Source of the DNA: Nitrospinae bacterium AH_259_B05_G02_I21
GTDB lineage: Bacteria > JADFOP01
DNA: 55,000 bases
Direction of reading: 5' to 3'
Assembly (NCBI GenBank): GCA_027717595.1
Contig: JALLOF010000001.1
Location: 1-55,000 of the forward strand
In this document: piece by piece, positions 24,116 through 32,414 of the stretch
Layout: every line of letters starts with the position of its first letter
Position numbering within the stretch: position 1 is the first letter of the stretch
Notes under the pieces: model-generated
Databases searched by the model: none
What the model was told of the DNA's origin: nothing
What the model saw: the letters and a program-made list of their open reading frames with translations, nothing else
Translations under genes and position numbers: made by a program

Positions 24116-24904
24116 ATGAGCGAATATCCCGAGACCATCCTGGTGGAGCGCGACCCGCAAGACGATCGGATTGTCACGTGCACCTTCAACCGGCCCGAAG
24201 CGTTGAACGCCATGCACTCGCAGATGCTGGCGGGCTTCCGCCGGTTCATCACCTGGCTGCGCGACAGCCGCCAGGCCCGGGTCGCGGTCTTGACCGGGTC
24301 CGGGCGGGCCTTCGGCACCGGCGGGGACCTGAAGGAGATGGCCGACAAAGACGTCCACCAAGGCAGGCTCTACTCCCGCGAGGCGCACGAGGTAATTCAC
24401 CTCATGCGGGGGATGGATACCATCCTCATCGCGGCCATCAACGGGCTGGCGGTCGGCGGGGGGCTCGAGTTCGCCTGCGCCTGCGACATCCGCATCGGCG
24501 CCGACGACTCGACCTACTTCTTCCCCGAAGCCCGCGCCGGGGTCATGCCAGGCTGGGGCGGCACCCAGCTTCTGCCCCGCGTGGTCGGCCGTGGCTGGGC
24601 GCTGGACATGCTGCTGACCGGCAGGCGATTGAACGCCGATGAGGCCCTGAGCGTCGGGCTCATCACGCGGGTCGTGGCGGCCGACCGACTCCAGGAGGAG
24701 GCCCGGGACCTCGCCCGCGCCCTCCTCGACGTAAGCTGGGTCTCGCTCGCCGCCATGAAGCGGTGCGTCAACCGTGGGATCGAGATGGACCTCGCCAGCG
24801 GCCTCAACTTCGAGAACGAGCAGATGGCCTATCTATACACCCAGCCCGACCGGGCCGAGGGCCTCGCCGCCTTCCGCGAAAAACGGAATCCGCAGTTCCC
24901 CTGA
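24116..24904 (+). CDS. Enoyl-CoA hydratase/isomerase family protein
   Basis: A 262-residue crotonase-fold enzyme that should act on acyl-CoA thioesters. The CoA/oxyanion-hole regions are seen: FNRPEALNAMHSQML, GRAFGTGGDLKEMAD and AAINGLAVGGGLEFACACDIR, followed by FFPEARAGVMPGWGGTQLLPR. The glutamates used by typical hydratases appear at the usual places (LEFA and PEAR blocks), so hydratase activity is plausible. No other beta-oxidation gene is nearby and its substrate cannot be inferred. It has its own promoter. Confidence 0.9.
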   Translation: MSEYPETILVERDPQDDRIVTCTFNRPEALNAMHSQMLAGFRRFITWLRDSRQARVAVLTGSGRAFGTGGDLKEMADKDVHQGRLYSREAHEVIHLMRGMDTILIAAINGLAVGGGLEFACACDIRIGADDSTYFFPEARAGVMPGWGGTQLLPRVVGRGWALDMLLTGRRLNADEALSVGLITRVVAADRLQEEARDLARALLDVSWVSLAAMKRCVNRGIEMDLASGLNFENEQMAYLYTQPDRAEGLAAFREKRNPQFP

Positions 24905-25342
24905 AGCGCCTGAATCAGACTCCTTGAACCTCGCAACCTGTGGCCACCCGCCTCAGGTGGGTCCACTCGAATAGATAGCACACACGAGCCCGGCCTATCG
25001 TCACGTACCTCCCTTACTTCCCTTACTTCGCCAATGAAGGGTGATTTTTTTGCTCGATTTCAGCGTTACACGTTAGACACTTTTAGACACTTTTGACACT
25101 TGTGTCTGAAGTGTCTAGTTTCTCGTAACCTGTTGAGTTCGTAGACGTTGCTAGCGATTTCGAGTGTCTAAATAGTGTCTAAAAAACGGCAAGTGTCTAA
25201 GCTGTAATATAAAGTAATACTGCGGGAAATTAATCTGTCTTCCGCACCATTTAGGGACAGTCCGCCTCAGGCGGGTCCATAAACAATAGGCCATGTGGGG
25301 ATGAGCAGCGGGCCTTCCTGTGGCGGTTATACGTCGTGGGTG
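24905..25342 (+). repeat. AT-rich non-coding island with octamer repeats and flanking imperfect direct repeats
   Basis: A 438-bp gap without a credible gene, markedly more AT-rich than its surroundings. Eight copies of TTAGACAC or its complement GTGTCTAA (up to one mismatch) lie at 25073, 25083, 25092, 25102, 25111, 25164, 25175 and 25193; the first three point one way and the last five the other. The segment is bounded by two 19-bp copies of CCGCCTCAGG(T/C)GGGTCCA (24947-24965 and 25261-25279; 17 of 19 identical), each able to form a small hairpin. It may be a degenerate mobile element or an iteron-like protein-binding region; no transposase is present. Confidence 0.6.
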
Positions 25343-25864
25343 TCACGTCTGGGCGAACTTGAGGACGTCGGTGATCTGGCGAAGGGCGAAGGCGTGGTCG
25401 TCCGGGTCGAGGCCGGCGACGCAATCCTCCGGCACGCTCACCCGGTAGCCCCGCTGGTGGGCATCGACGGCGGTATACATGATGCAGATGTTGGAGACGA
25501 CCCCGGTCAAGACGATGTGGTTCACCCCGAGGTCCTGGAGCGTCGCGTCCAGCTTGGTATCGTAGAAGCCCGAGTATCTCGTCTTCGAGATGACGTGCTC
25601 GCCAGGACCCGGGGCCAGCTCTTCGATCACCTGGGCGCCCGGCGAATCGGCGACGGCGTGGGGCGGCCAGATGGAAAACTCCGAGTCGTCGGGGGCGTGG
25701 GCGTCGTTGATGTAGATGACCGGCGTGCCGTCCTGGCGGGCCTGCTCCAGCCGCTCCCGGATGGCCGGCACGATGGCCCGGGCGTCGGGGACCTCCAGAG
25801 GCGCCCCGGGGGCGGTGAAGTCCTCCAGCATGTCACAGATGATGAGGGCCGTCCGGTCAGTCAT
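25343..25864 (-). CDS. Isochorismatase-family cysteine hydrolase
   Basis: A 173-residue cytoplasmic hydrolase of the nicotinamidase/isochorismatase superfamily. The catalytic triad can be placed: Asp in LIICDMLEDF near residue 11, Lys in VISKTRYSGFY, and Cys in VVSNICIMYTAVDA. The frame continues upstream for 155 codons without typical sequence; the ATG at 25864 has GGGGAGAAGAG before it and a TATAAT promoter 50 bp upstream. The substrate (nicotinamide, isochorismate or another amide) is not decided by the sequence. Confidence 0.88.
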   Translation of the reverse strand: MTDRTALIICDMLEDFTAPGAPLEVPDARAIVPAIRERLEQARQDGTPVIYINDAHAPDDSEFSIWPPHAVADSPGAQVIEELAPGPGEHVISKTRYSGFYDTKLDATLQDLGVNHIVLTGVVSNICIMYTAVDAHQRGYRVSVPEDCVAGLDPDDHAFALRQITDVLKFAQT

Positions 25865-25912
25865 GGGTCTCTTCTCCCCTAGAGCCCCGAGTGTGGTGGC
25901 TCGTCGCCCCTC

Positions 25913-25941
25913 ATTATAGGGGAGGGTACGGCCGATTTCCA
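25913..25941 (-). promoter_or_regulatory. Candidate promoter of the isochorismatase-family gene
   Basis: On the minus strand a perfect TATAAT (25913-25918) is preceded at 17 bp by TGGAAA (25936-25941), a 4-of-6 match to the -35 consensus. It lies 48 bp upstream of the start codon. Confidence 0.45.
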
Positions 25942-25971
25942 GGTCCCGACCCGTGAGGCGGTGCGGGACCC

Positions 25972-26304
25972 TTACATCCCCAAGACCCGCTGGTGGACGT
26001 AGGCGGCCGCGGCCCAAAGCAGGCAGCTCACCGCCAGGGTGAGGGGAAAGCTCACGCCCCGCTTGAGCATGGGGATAGCCGCCATAAAAAAGAAGAGCGT
26101 TGGGGCCAGGCCCCAGAGCACCCCCACCGTGAAGCGGTGGGCGAGCTGGTAGTCCTTCGTCTCCATGAAGAGCCAAACGAGGCTCAGGAGGGTCACCAGC
26201 GGCATGGCGGCGAGCAGGCCGCTGAAGGCGGGCAGGTGTTTCGCCAACTCGCTGATGGCTGCAATGGCCAGGGCCGAGACGATGAGCTTCACGATGAAAA
26301 ACAT
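25972..26304 (-). CDS. DUF3147-like small membrane protein
   Basis: A 110-residue inner-membrane protein with four predicted helices. It begins FIVKLIVSALAIAAISELAKH and continues with LLAAMPLVTLLSLVWLFMET and LAPTLFFFMAAIPMLKRG, the pattern of the DUF3147 family, whose function is unknown. It lies upstream of the isochorismatase-family gene in the same direction, with a promoter between them, so they need not be one operon. Confidence 0.75.
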   Translation of the reverse strand: MFFIVKLIVSALAIAAISELAKHLPAFSGLLAAMPLVTLLSLVWLFMETKDYQLAHRFTVGVLWGLAPTLFFFMAAIPMLKRGVSFPLTLAVSCLLWAAAAYVHQRVLGM

Positions 26305-26420
26305 AGGGCCTCCCTGTAGGTTGAGGCAAAGCCGGATGTGAAGCGATGGCGGTATTGTATCACGGCAAGGAGAGGTGTGGTCCAGCGTCGATGGGAGGAA
26401 GCCGAGGGGGGAGGCCCGCT

Positions 26421-26951
26421 TCAGCGGTCCCCGCCGGCGCCCCAGAGGGTGCGAAACTCAGCCTCGAAGGATCGGACGACCTCCGGGTCCTCGATGACCA
26501 CGGCGTTCTCGGCGTTCCTGTGGCTGCCGCTCCACGTGGCGTTGTACGAGCCGGTGGTGACGATGCGCCCGTCGATGACGGAGAACTTGTGGTGCATAAG
26601 GCCCGGCCCCGAACCGTAGCGCACGGGGATGCCTGCCACATCCAGGCGTTGAGCGTCGGAGCCCCGGGCTCGGGCCTGGCGCCGATCGAGCACCACCTTG
26701 ACGTCCACTCCCCTTGCGTGGGCGCGGATGAGGGCCTCGGCGTACGCATCGAGCGTGAGGGTATACATGGCCACGTGAATGGAGCGCTGGGCCTGATCGT
26801 ACAGGGAGATGAGGGGCTTATCGATGGACTGGCGGGGGCCGAAGTAGACGCCGACCACCTCGGCCAAGGCCGGCTGGATGAGGACCGCCACCAGGGCGAA
26901 GGCCGCTGCGAGCGCAAGACGACCCGGAGGCCAACCGCGTTGTTGGCTCAT
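26421..26951 (-). CDS. Exported phospholipase D-family (Nuc-like) protein
   Basis: A 176-residue protein with an N-terminal signal peptide (hydrophobic core, cleavage near ALA). It carries one HKD motif, MHHKFSVIDGRIVTTGSYN, and the family's upstream VAMYTLT region; single-HKD proteins such as the nuclease Nuc act as dimers. It could be a periplasmic or secreted nuclease or phosphodiesterase. There is no ribosome-binding site before the ATG, and the -10 box is only 6 bp away, so its mRNA may be leaderless. Confidence 0.87.
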   Translation of the reverse strand: MSQQRGWPPGRLALAAAFALVAVLIQPALAEVVGVYFGPRQSIDKPLISLYDQAQRSIHVAMYTLTLDAYAEALIRAHARGVDVKVVLDRRQARARGSDAQRLDVAGIPVRYGSGPGLMHHKFSVIDGRIVTTGSYNATWSGSHRNAENAVVIEDPEVVRSFEAEFRTLWGAGGDR

Positions 26952-26957
26952 GCCAAA

Positions 26958-26986
26958 ATAATATTCTGCAACGCAGAAAATAGCAA
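26958..26986 (-). promoter_or_regulatory. Promoter with an operator-like inverted repeat in the spacer, PLD-family gene
   Basis: On the minus strand TTGCTA (26981-26986) and TATTAT (26958-26963) are 17 bp apart. The spacer contains the perfect inverted repeat TTCTGC-N3-GCAGAA (26964-26978 on the plus strand). The -10 ends 6 bp before the ATG at 26951, so the predicted transcript starts at or next to the start codon. Confidence 0.45.
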
Positions 26987-27141
26987 GCGTCCTCTCTATC
27001 GGGTCTGCTCAGGCGGCATCGCACGATCGGCACTCCCTGGATTTTCAAGAAGGAAAACGAATGTGCGCCGGGCCGCGCCCGGCAAAGAGCGTCGTTGCCC
27101 GCCCCAAGGCGGACTCCAGGCTTGTCGGGCGGCGGAAGGTG

Positions 27142-27786
27142 CTAGGCGGTTGCGACGACTGTGTAGCCCGCCAGCTCCAGCGCCTCCTGGATGGGCTGCG
27201 TCGGGCAGGGCTCGAGCCGGAAGAAGAACACCTTGTCGGACTTGCCCTCCTTGGCACTACCCATGCCCACCGAGATGATCTCTCCGCCCGCGTCACGCAC
27301 AATCGTGGAGACCATCTCGAAGGCTTTGGGGTCGTCTCCCAAAACGACGTCGATTCGGCTGGAGGCCCCGATAATGCCCATGATCTCGATGAACATCGCA
27401 AGGATGTCCATGGCGGTGATGATGCCGACCACCTTGTTCCCGTCTTCGACAACGGGCAGGCCTCCAATCTTGTGAGAATGGATGAGCCGGGCCACCTCGG
27501 AAATATCCGCTTCAGGGCTTACGGTGACCACGTCTGATGTCATAATCTCTTTAACGCGCACCTCGCTGGCGAAGTAGTAGAACTCCCTCTCCTCCTTGGA
27601 GGACTTCCACGGAATGAGCACCCCTCGGACGTCGCGGTCGGTCACGATGCCTATGAGGGTTCCTTCCGCATCCACTACCGGCAACCGCCGGATGTTACGG
27701 CTCTTCATAAGCTCGAAGGCCTTCTCCACATCGGTGTCTGGCGATGTGGTGACAACGTTGGTTGTCATGCGGTCCCTAACGAACAT
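27142..27786 (-). CDS. CBS-pair protein with C-terminal ACT-like domain (AcuB type)
   Basis: A 214-residue cytoplasmic protein. Two CBS motifs (residues about 1-60 and 75-130; DRMTTNVVTTSPDTDV and EIMTSDVVTVSPEADI) form one Bateman module, which binds adenosyl ligands such as AMP, ATP, SAM or c-di-AMP in its relatives. The last 70 residues (SRIDVVLGDDPKAFEMVSTI onward) look like an ACT domain. AAGGAG lies 6 bp before the ATG. It is downstream of and co-oriented with mgtE and close to a c-di-AMP synthase gene, so sensing that nucleotide is possible but unproven. Confidence 0.85.
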   Translation of the reverse strand: MFVRDRMTTNVVTTSPDTDVEKAFELMKSRNIRRLPVVDAEGTLIGIVTDRDVRGVLIPWKSSKEEREFYYFASEVRVKEIMTSDVVTVSPEADISEVARLIHSHKIGGLPVVEDGNKVVGIITAMDILAMFIEIMGIIGASSRIDVVLGDDPKAFEMVSTIVRDAGGEIISVGMGSAKEGKSDKVFFFRLEPCPTQPIQEALELAGYTVVATA

Positions 27787-27841
27787 GGCGCGCTCCTTCG
27801 TGCAGGTGCTGATCTCGTCACCGCCGCTGCTTGCTCACTAT

Positions 27842-27870
27842 ATCGTACCAGCAGGCCGGAAGGACTTCAA
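27842..27870 (-). promoter_or_regulatory. Candidate promoter of the CBS-ACT gene
   Basis: On the minus strand TTGAAG (27865-27870) and TACGAT (27842-27847) are 17 bp apart, 55 bp before the start codon and just past the mgtE stop. Confidence 0.35.
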
Positions 27871-27892
27871 CGAAAATCACCGGTCCTTACAG

Positions 27893-29251
27893 CTATTGGA
27901 ACATGAGGAGATTCGCTAAGTTAAAATAGATGATCACCCCGAGGATATCGAGGCTCGAGGTGATGAACGGGCCCGTGGCGACCGCCGGGTCGATGTTGAG
28001 GCGGTCCAGCGCGAGGGGGACCAACGTGGCCACCAACGCCGAGATGGTCATCGCCCCCATGATGGCGCCGCCCACAGTCAAGCCTAGCATGGGCACGGAT
28101 GCGTACTTCAGCTTGGCCAAGACGCCGACGAGCACCCCGTAGAGAATCCCCAGGACCAGCCCAATGCGGACCTCCCTCAGAACGACTAGCCCGATGGCCT
28201 TCTTGTCGATCCGACCCAAGGCGATACCCCGGATGACGATCGAGGCCGACTGAGTCCCCACATTCCCGCCCATCCCCATGATAATGGGGATGAAGGCCGC
28301 CAAGGCAACGAGCCGGTTCAGGGTCATCTGGAAGTGGCTGATAATCTGGATGGCGGCAAGCCCCCCGACGCAGCTCACCAACAGCCACGGCAGCCGCGCC
28401 CGGACGATGCCCAGGACCGAGCGGGTCTCCAGCCCTCCTTTGGAGCCCCCGGCCATCAGCAACATATCTTCGGTGGCTTCGTCATAGATGACATCGACCA
28501 CATCGTCCACCGTGACTATCCCCATCAGCTTGTTCTCATCGTCCACGACGGGGACCGCCAGCAGGTTATATCGCCTCACGAGCTTGGCCACCTCTTCCTG
28601 ATCGGTTGTGGCCGTGACGCTGAGCACGTTCGGGTTCATGAACGACTTGAGCGCAGCCGTGGGCTCGGCCAGAATGATGTCCCGCAGCGATGTGACCCCC
28701 AATAGATGGTCCTTGTCGTCCACCACGTAGGTGTAGAACACCATCTCGACCTCGCTGGCGCGGCGCACCTCGGCGACGGCCTCCGCAGCTGTCAATTCCT
28801 CCGACAGGGCCAGGACGCTGGTCGTCATAATTCCGCCGGCGGACTCCGGCGGGTAGAGCAAGAGCTGCTCGACCTCGGCCGAGTCCTCCCCGTGCATGGC
28901 CTGCAACACCTCTTCGGCCAAGTCGGGATCCAGCCGACCAATGAAGTCGGTAGCATCGTCGGAGTCCATCTCCTGCACTATCTGTGCAATCCGCTTGACC
29001 TCCAGGTTCGAGACAATCCCCTCGGCCGTCTGAGCGTCACCCTCTTTGAGGATTTGGGCGGCGAGCTTCAGGTCATCGACGATGTTGAACAGGCTCCGCT
29101 GCTCGGCGAGGGGAAAGCCCCGAAGGAGATGGGCGGTGTCGGCCGGGTGTAGTTTGGAGAAAATCTTCCGGATATTGGCCGTCGCGTGTCGGCGCAGAAG
29201 CCTGCGGACGGCCTCCACGGTCATGAGGAACTTCTGGTCGGGCATGGTCAT
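27893..29251 (-). CDS. mgtE: Magnesium transporter MgtE
   Basis: A 452-residue Mg2+ channel. The N-terminal superhelical domain (residues about 5-125; LRGFPLAEQRSLF, MDSDDATDFIGRL) and a CBS pair (about 130-255) act as a cytoplasmic Mg2+ sensor, and five membrane helices form the pore, with the characteristic GMGGNVGTQSASIVIRG. The frame is open to 29479, but MgtE-like sequence begins at the ATG at 29251 (29245 is an alternative). It is transcribed away from the c-di-AMP synthase gene. Confidence 0.95.
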   Translation of the reverse strand: MTMPDQKFLMTVEAVRRLLRRHATANIRKIFSKLHPADTAHLLRGFPLAEQRSLFNIVDDLKLAAQILKEGDAQTAEGIVSNLEVKRIAQIVQEMDSDDATDFIGRLDPDLAEEVLQAMHGEDSAEVEQLLLYPPESAGGIMTTSVLALSEELTAAEAVAEVRRASEVEMVFYTYVVDDKDHLLGVTSLRDIILAEPTAALKSFMNPNVLSVTATTDQEEVAKLVRRYNLLAVPVVDDENKLMGIVTVDDVVDVIYDEATEDMLLMAGGSKGGLETRSVLGIVRARLPWLLVSCVGGLAAIQIISHFQMTLNRLVALAAFIPIIMGMGGNVGTQSASIVIRGIALGRIDKKAIGLVVLREVRIGLVLGILYGVLVGVLAKLKYASVPMLGLTVGGAIMGAMTISALVATLVPLALDRLNIDPAVATGPFITSSLDILGVIIYFNLANLLMFQ

Positions 29252-29331
29252 GGCCCCCAATGTGAGGAATATCAGACAGATACAACCGTTCGGGCTCAAA
29301 CCGCTCCACGGCCTGTTCAGTTGTCTCATAG

Positions 29332-29359
29332 AGTAAAGAATGGATAAGTTGCCTGTCAA
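29332..29359 (-). promoter_or_regulatory. Candidate promoter of mgtE
   Basis: On the minus strand TTGACA (29354-29359) and TTTACT (29332-29337) are 16 bp apart, about 80 bp before the start codon. The -35 is perfect and the -10 matches at 4 of 6 positions. I see no known Mg2+ riboswitch in the leader. Confidence 0.4.
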
Positions 29360-29404
29360 CGACCTTTTGCCCTCCTCGGCTGAGTGGAGACTGGCCGAAA
29401 GACG

Positions 29405-29433
29405 TTGCTTGGATGGTTCTAACGTGCTATATT
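29405..29433 (+). promoter_or_regulatory. Candidate promoter of the DAC-domain gene
   Basis: TTGCTT (29405-29410) and TATATT (29428-29433) are 17 bp apart. The start codon at 29467 lies about 33 bp further on. The site is back to back with the mgtE promoter. Confidence 0.45.
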
Positions 29434-29466
29434 TACTACAGTTCTTGCCATGACCGAGGGCGTGCC

Positions 29467-30384
29467 ATGACGAAGGCAACGACGAAAGGTGGAGGGAAAG
29501 AGCACAGCTACAAGGCGATCAATCGCCTCATGCTGGAGCACGCCAGCCAAATTGCCGACAAACTCGGTGCCGATACGATCCTGGTCATCAGCGACCTGAC
29601 CGACGACTGGGAGTTCTTCAAGGGTTTCAAGGGCCACCACAAGGTGGTCCTCGCCACCCGGGACGAGGAGACCTACGAAGAAGCCGTCAATGTGCTGGAT
29701 AACGTCATTAAGTTGCCGAAAGTGACCCTGACGCGCATGGGCCAGGTGAAGATGGGCGTTATCATGAGCCTGGCCGAAAATCTCGTCGGCAGTGAAGAAA
29801 AAATCGTCTGCCTCTCTGGCCTGCCTAAGTTAAAGACGTTGGATAGCCTCGTCGTCTTGGACATCGGGCGGGAGTTCGAGCTGCTGACCAGCGAGGATGT
29901 CTCTACCGTCTCGTCGGGCATGCAACCGGAAGTCTTTGAGGGGGTGCTAACCCTCGCCGTGGAGATCGCCAACGAGGGCCGTGAGGGAAAGCCCGTTGGA
30001 ACGACCTTCGTCATCGGCGACTACGAACGCGTCGTGCCCCTCTCGCGCCAGATGATCATCAACCCCTTCAAGGGCTATCCCGAAGAAGAGCGCAACATCC
30101 TTGACCGCAGGCTGCGAGAGACGATCAAGGAGTTTGCCGTGCTGGACGGTGCATTCATCATCCGCGACGACGGGGTCATCATCTCGGCCGGCCGCCACCT
30201 CGCCGCCGCGCTCGACTCCGAGAAGATGCCCATGGGATTGGGCAGCCGCCACCAGGCCGCCGCGGGAATCACCGAGGCCACCAACGCTCTGGCCATCGTG
30301 GTCTCTGAGTCCACAGGGGACGTCCGCATCTTCAAGAACGGCTCGATCTTCATGGAAATCGAGCGGGCCAAAGTGCGGCCGTAG
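29467..30384 (+). CDS. Diadenylate cyclase (c-di-AMP synthase), DacZ-like architecture
   Basis: A 305-residue cytoplasmic protein. The C-terminal 140 residues are a DAC domain: the DGA motif is in LDGAFIIRDDGVII, and the RHR-type motif appears as GLGSRHQAAAGITEATNA, followed by AIVVSESTGDVRIFKNG. DAC domains condense two ATP into c-di-AMP. The N-terminal 150 residues form an alpha/beta region (VIMSLAENLVGSEEKIVCLSGL) resembling the pyruvate-kinase-C-like domain of archaeal DacZ. The third residue of RHR is Gln here, as variants occur in DacZ-type proteins. Divergent mgtE and a CBS protein fit c-di-AMP's role in ion balance. Confidence 0.85.
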   Translation: MTKATTKGGGKEHSYKAINRLMLEHASQIADKLGADTILVISDLTDDWEFFKGFKGHHKVVLATRDEETYEEAVNVLDNVIKLPKVTLTRMGQVKMGVIMSLAENLVGSEEKIVCLSGLPKLKTLDSLVVLDIGREFELLTSEDVSTVSSGMQPEVFEGVLTLAVEIANEGREGKPVGTTFVIGDYERVVPLSRQMIINPFKGYPEEERNILDRRLRETIKEFAVLDGAFIIRDDGVIISAGRHLAAALDSEKMPMGLGSRHQAAAGITEATNALAIVVSESTGDVRIFKNGSIFMEIERAKVRP

Positions 30385-30564
30385 TCTCCTTCACCCCCGT
30401 CTCGCGTTCCCGGAATCCCATGACCTGCTTCCGGACGCACGACCTTCCCCGGCCCTCCAGCTACGACCGCCACCTCCTCTTTCCGCGAGCCTTGTGAGCC
30501 CTTAGGGCGTATGGTAACGTGGACGGGATTCGGTCGGAAACCCACCCCAACCGAGGCGGTTGAT

Positions 30565-31491
30565 GTGACTTCGCCCATGACGTGGACATGCCGCTGTGGC
30601 CAGCGCAATGCTGCGGAAGCACCGGCCTGCCGCGCCTGCATGGCCTCCCGGCCCGTCGACCCCCTCAAGGTCGGCCGGGCGGACGAAGCCCGCTACCGGT
30701 CGGTGTCCTCCGCGCGGGCGTTGTCGGTTGCAGCCGACTCCGTGGCGCTCTACGGCCGGCGGTTCCTCAGTTTCATTACCGCCAGCCTCTTGATGGGTCT
30801 TCCGCTTTTCCTCTTTCATGTCTGGCAGTTGCGGACCGACCAGATGGTCCTTCCATCAGTCGTTGGCCCAGCCCTCGTGGGGGCGGTCCTCCTCGCGCTC
30901 TGGAACGTCTTTTGGGTGATTTTGATGATCCGGGTTGCCGCCGAGGAGATTGCAGGCGTGTCCGAGGGATTGGGCGAAGCCGTAAGCCGCCTCTCGGTCT
31001 CGACCCTCGCCTGGGCGGTCGTGGCTCAGTTCCTGGTCTCCTTGGCCACGGGCCTGGCTTCCTTGCTCTTCATTATTCCGGGCATCATCGTGGCGGTAAA
31101 ACTCTCCCTGACGCTGCCGGCTGTAGTCTGCGAGGGCCTCGGTCCCATCGCCGCGATGAAGCGCAGCAGCCGGCTGGTCAAGGGTCACGGCTGGTCGGTA
31201 TTCGGCGTCCTCTGCCTTCTGTTTCTAACAACCCTCGTCGCAAACCTCGCCCTGGGAGGCGTCCTGTTGGTGGCGAAAGGACCGTGGATGACGGTTCGCA
31301 CAATCTTCCACCTCTGGACAGGAGGGAGCAACATGCTCGTCCGGGTCCTCCTCGGCCCCATCTGGGCCATCGTCCCGACCCTCTTTTACGCAGCCTTCAG
31401 GTTCAGGCACGACGCCGTCTCACCACAGCCTGAATTGAGCGGAACCTACGGCCTAATGCGACCGGTCGCGAGCGGGAGCGAGCAGCAATGA
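30565..31491 (+). CDS. Zinc-ribbon multi-pass membrane protein, paralogue 1
   Basis: A protein of about 308 residues. The N-terminus is a RanBP2-like zinc finger of form W-x-C-x-C-x3-N-x6-C-x2-C (WTCRCGQRN, CRAC), and about six membrane helices follow. The second half carries IIPGIIVAVKLSLTLPAVVCEGL, a pattern of glycerophosphodiesterase-type/DUF membrane domains with no known activity. GTG 30565 has GAGGCGG 5 bp upstream; an ATG at 30511 is the longer option. The next gene overlaps by 4 bp and encodes a paralogue, so the two probably form a complex. Confidence 0.7.
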   Translation: MTSPMTWTCRCGQRNAAEAPACRACMASRPVDPLKVGRADEARYRSVSSARALSVAADSVALYGRRFLSFITASLLMGLPLFLFHVWQLRTDQMVLPSVVGPALVGAVLLALWNVFWVILMIRVAAEEIAGVSEGLGEAVSRLSVSTLAWAVVAQFLVSLATGLASLLFIIPGIIVAVKLSLTLPAVVCEGLGPIAAMKRSSRLVKGHGWSVFGVLCLLFLTTLVANLALGGVLLVAKGPWMTVRTIFHLWTGGSNMLVRVLLGPIWAIVPTLFYAAFRFRHDAVSPQPELSGTYGLMRPVASGSEQQ

Positions 31492-32405
31492 TTTGGCGGT
31501 GCGTTTGCGGACGACCCAACATGGAACAACGGACCCGGTGTCTGGACTGCAACCTGCCACGACCTTCGGCAGACGCTTCGGTCAAGGAGGCGGGCGGGGG
31601 CGGCGAGGTGCCCATGGATGTCGTGGACAGCCCCGAGGCCCCAGTCTCCTCGCCGTGGGCCCGATGGCAGCAGCGGCGTCCCCCGGAGCCTGGGTTCGTC
31701 GGCCGCACCGTGCGGCGCGTCCTCTTCCACTACCGGCGGGTACTGATGCCGTTTATCCCGGGCCTGCTCCTGCTCGTCGTTCCCATTCAGCTTGGCTATA
31801 TCGAGATTGCGAAGGCGGTGGGCGATGGGCGGGCCGCAAGCGGGACCACCATGGCCCTCACCTCGGTCCTGATGGGGCTCGTGACCCTGTCTTCCTACTA
31901 CCTCATCGTCCTGACCGCCTCTTCCGTGCGGGATGAGGATCTGGACCTCGCACCGTTCTACACCCGACTGCCTTGGGCCACCCTCGGCATTCTCTGGCTG
32001 GCAACCATGGTCTACGGGCTTGCCATCTTTCTCGGCTTCCTCCTGATCATCGTGCCCGGGCTGGCCGCCTTGGCGCTCCTCTGCCTGGTCCAACCGTTGA
32101 TCGTCCTCGACAACGCCACGGTCGGCGATGCCCTCCGGGCAAGCCCCCGCTTGGTCATCGGCCGCGGCGGCCCACAAGTCCTCCAGGTCCTGGCCATCAT
32201 CCTGATGGTGGAGCTCGGCCTCACGGTGGCGGGCTACGTCGTCTTGATGCCGCTGTCCATGCTGGCCGCGAGCATCGCCTGGTCGCGTTTCGTCTTCGTC
32301 TGCGAGATCGCGATCGGAGGACTCCTCTTTCCGGTCCACGCCGTGGTCCTGACCATCCTTTACGACGAGTTGGTCGGCATCCCCCGACCGGAGGCGTCGG
32401 CGTAG
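31488..32405 (+). CDS. Zinc-ribbon multi-pass membrane protein, paralogue 2
   Basis: A 305-residue protein with the same plan as its neighbour: an N-terminal finger (WRCVCGRPN, CLDC), a linker of about 50 residues, and five to six helices with the shared IIVPGLAALALLCLVQPLIVLDN pattern and a DALRASPRLVIGRG loop matching the paralogue's AAMKRSSRLVKGHG. The ATG overlaps the previous stop (ATGA). No function is known. The finger may bind a protein or nucleic-acid partner at the membrane surface. Confidence 0.72.
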   Translation: MIWRCVCGRPNMEQRTRCLDCNLPRPSADASVKEAGGGGEVPMDVVDSPEAPVSSPWARWQQRRPPEPGFVGRTVRRVLFHYRRVLMPFIPGLLLLVVPIQLGYIEIAKAVGDGRAASGTTMALTSVLMGLVTLSSYYLIVLTASSVRDEDLDLAPFYTRLPWATLGILWLATMVYGLAIFLGFLLIIVPGLAALALLCLVQPLIVLDNATVGDALRASPRLVIGRGGPQVLQVLAIILMVELGLTVAGYVVLMPLSMLAASIAWSRFVFVCEIAIGGLLFPVHAVVLTILYDELVGIPRPEASA

Positions 32406-32414
32406 GTCCTCGCC

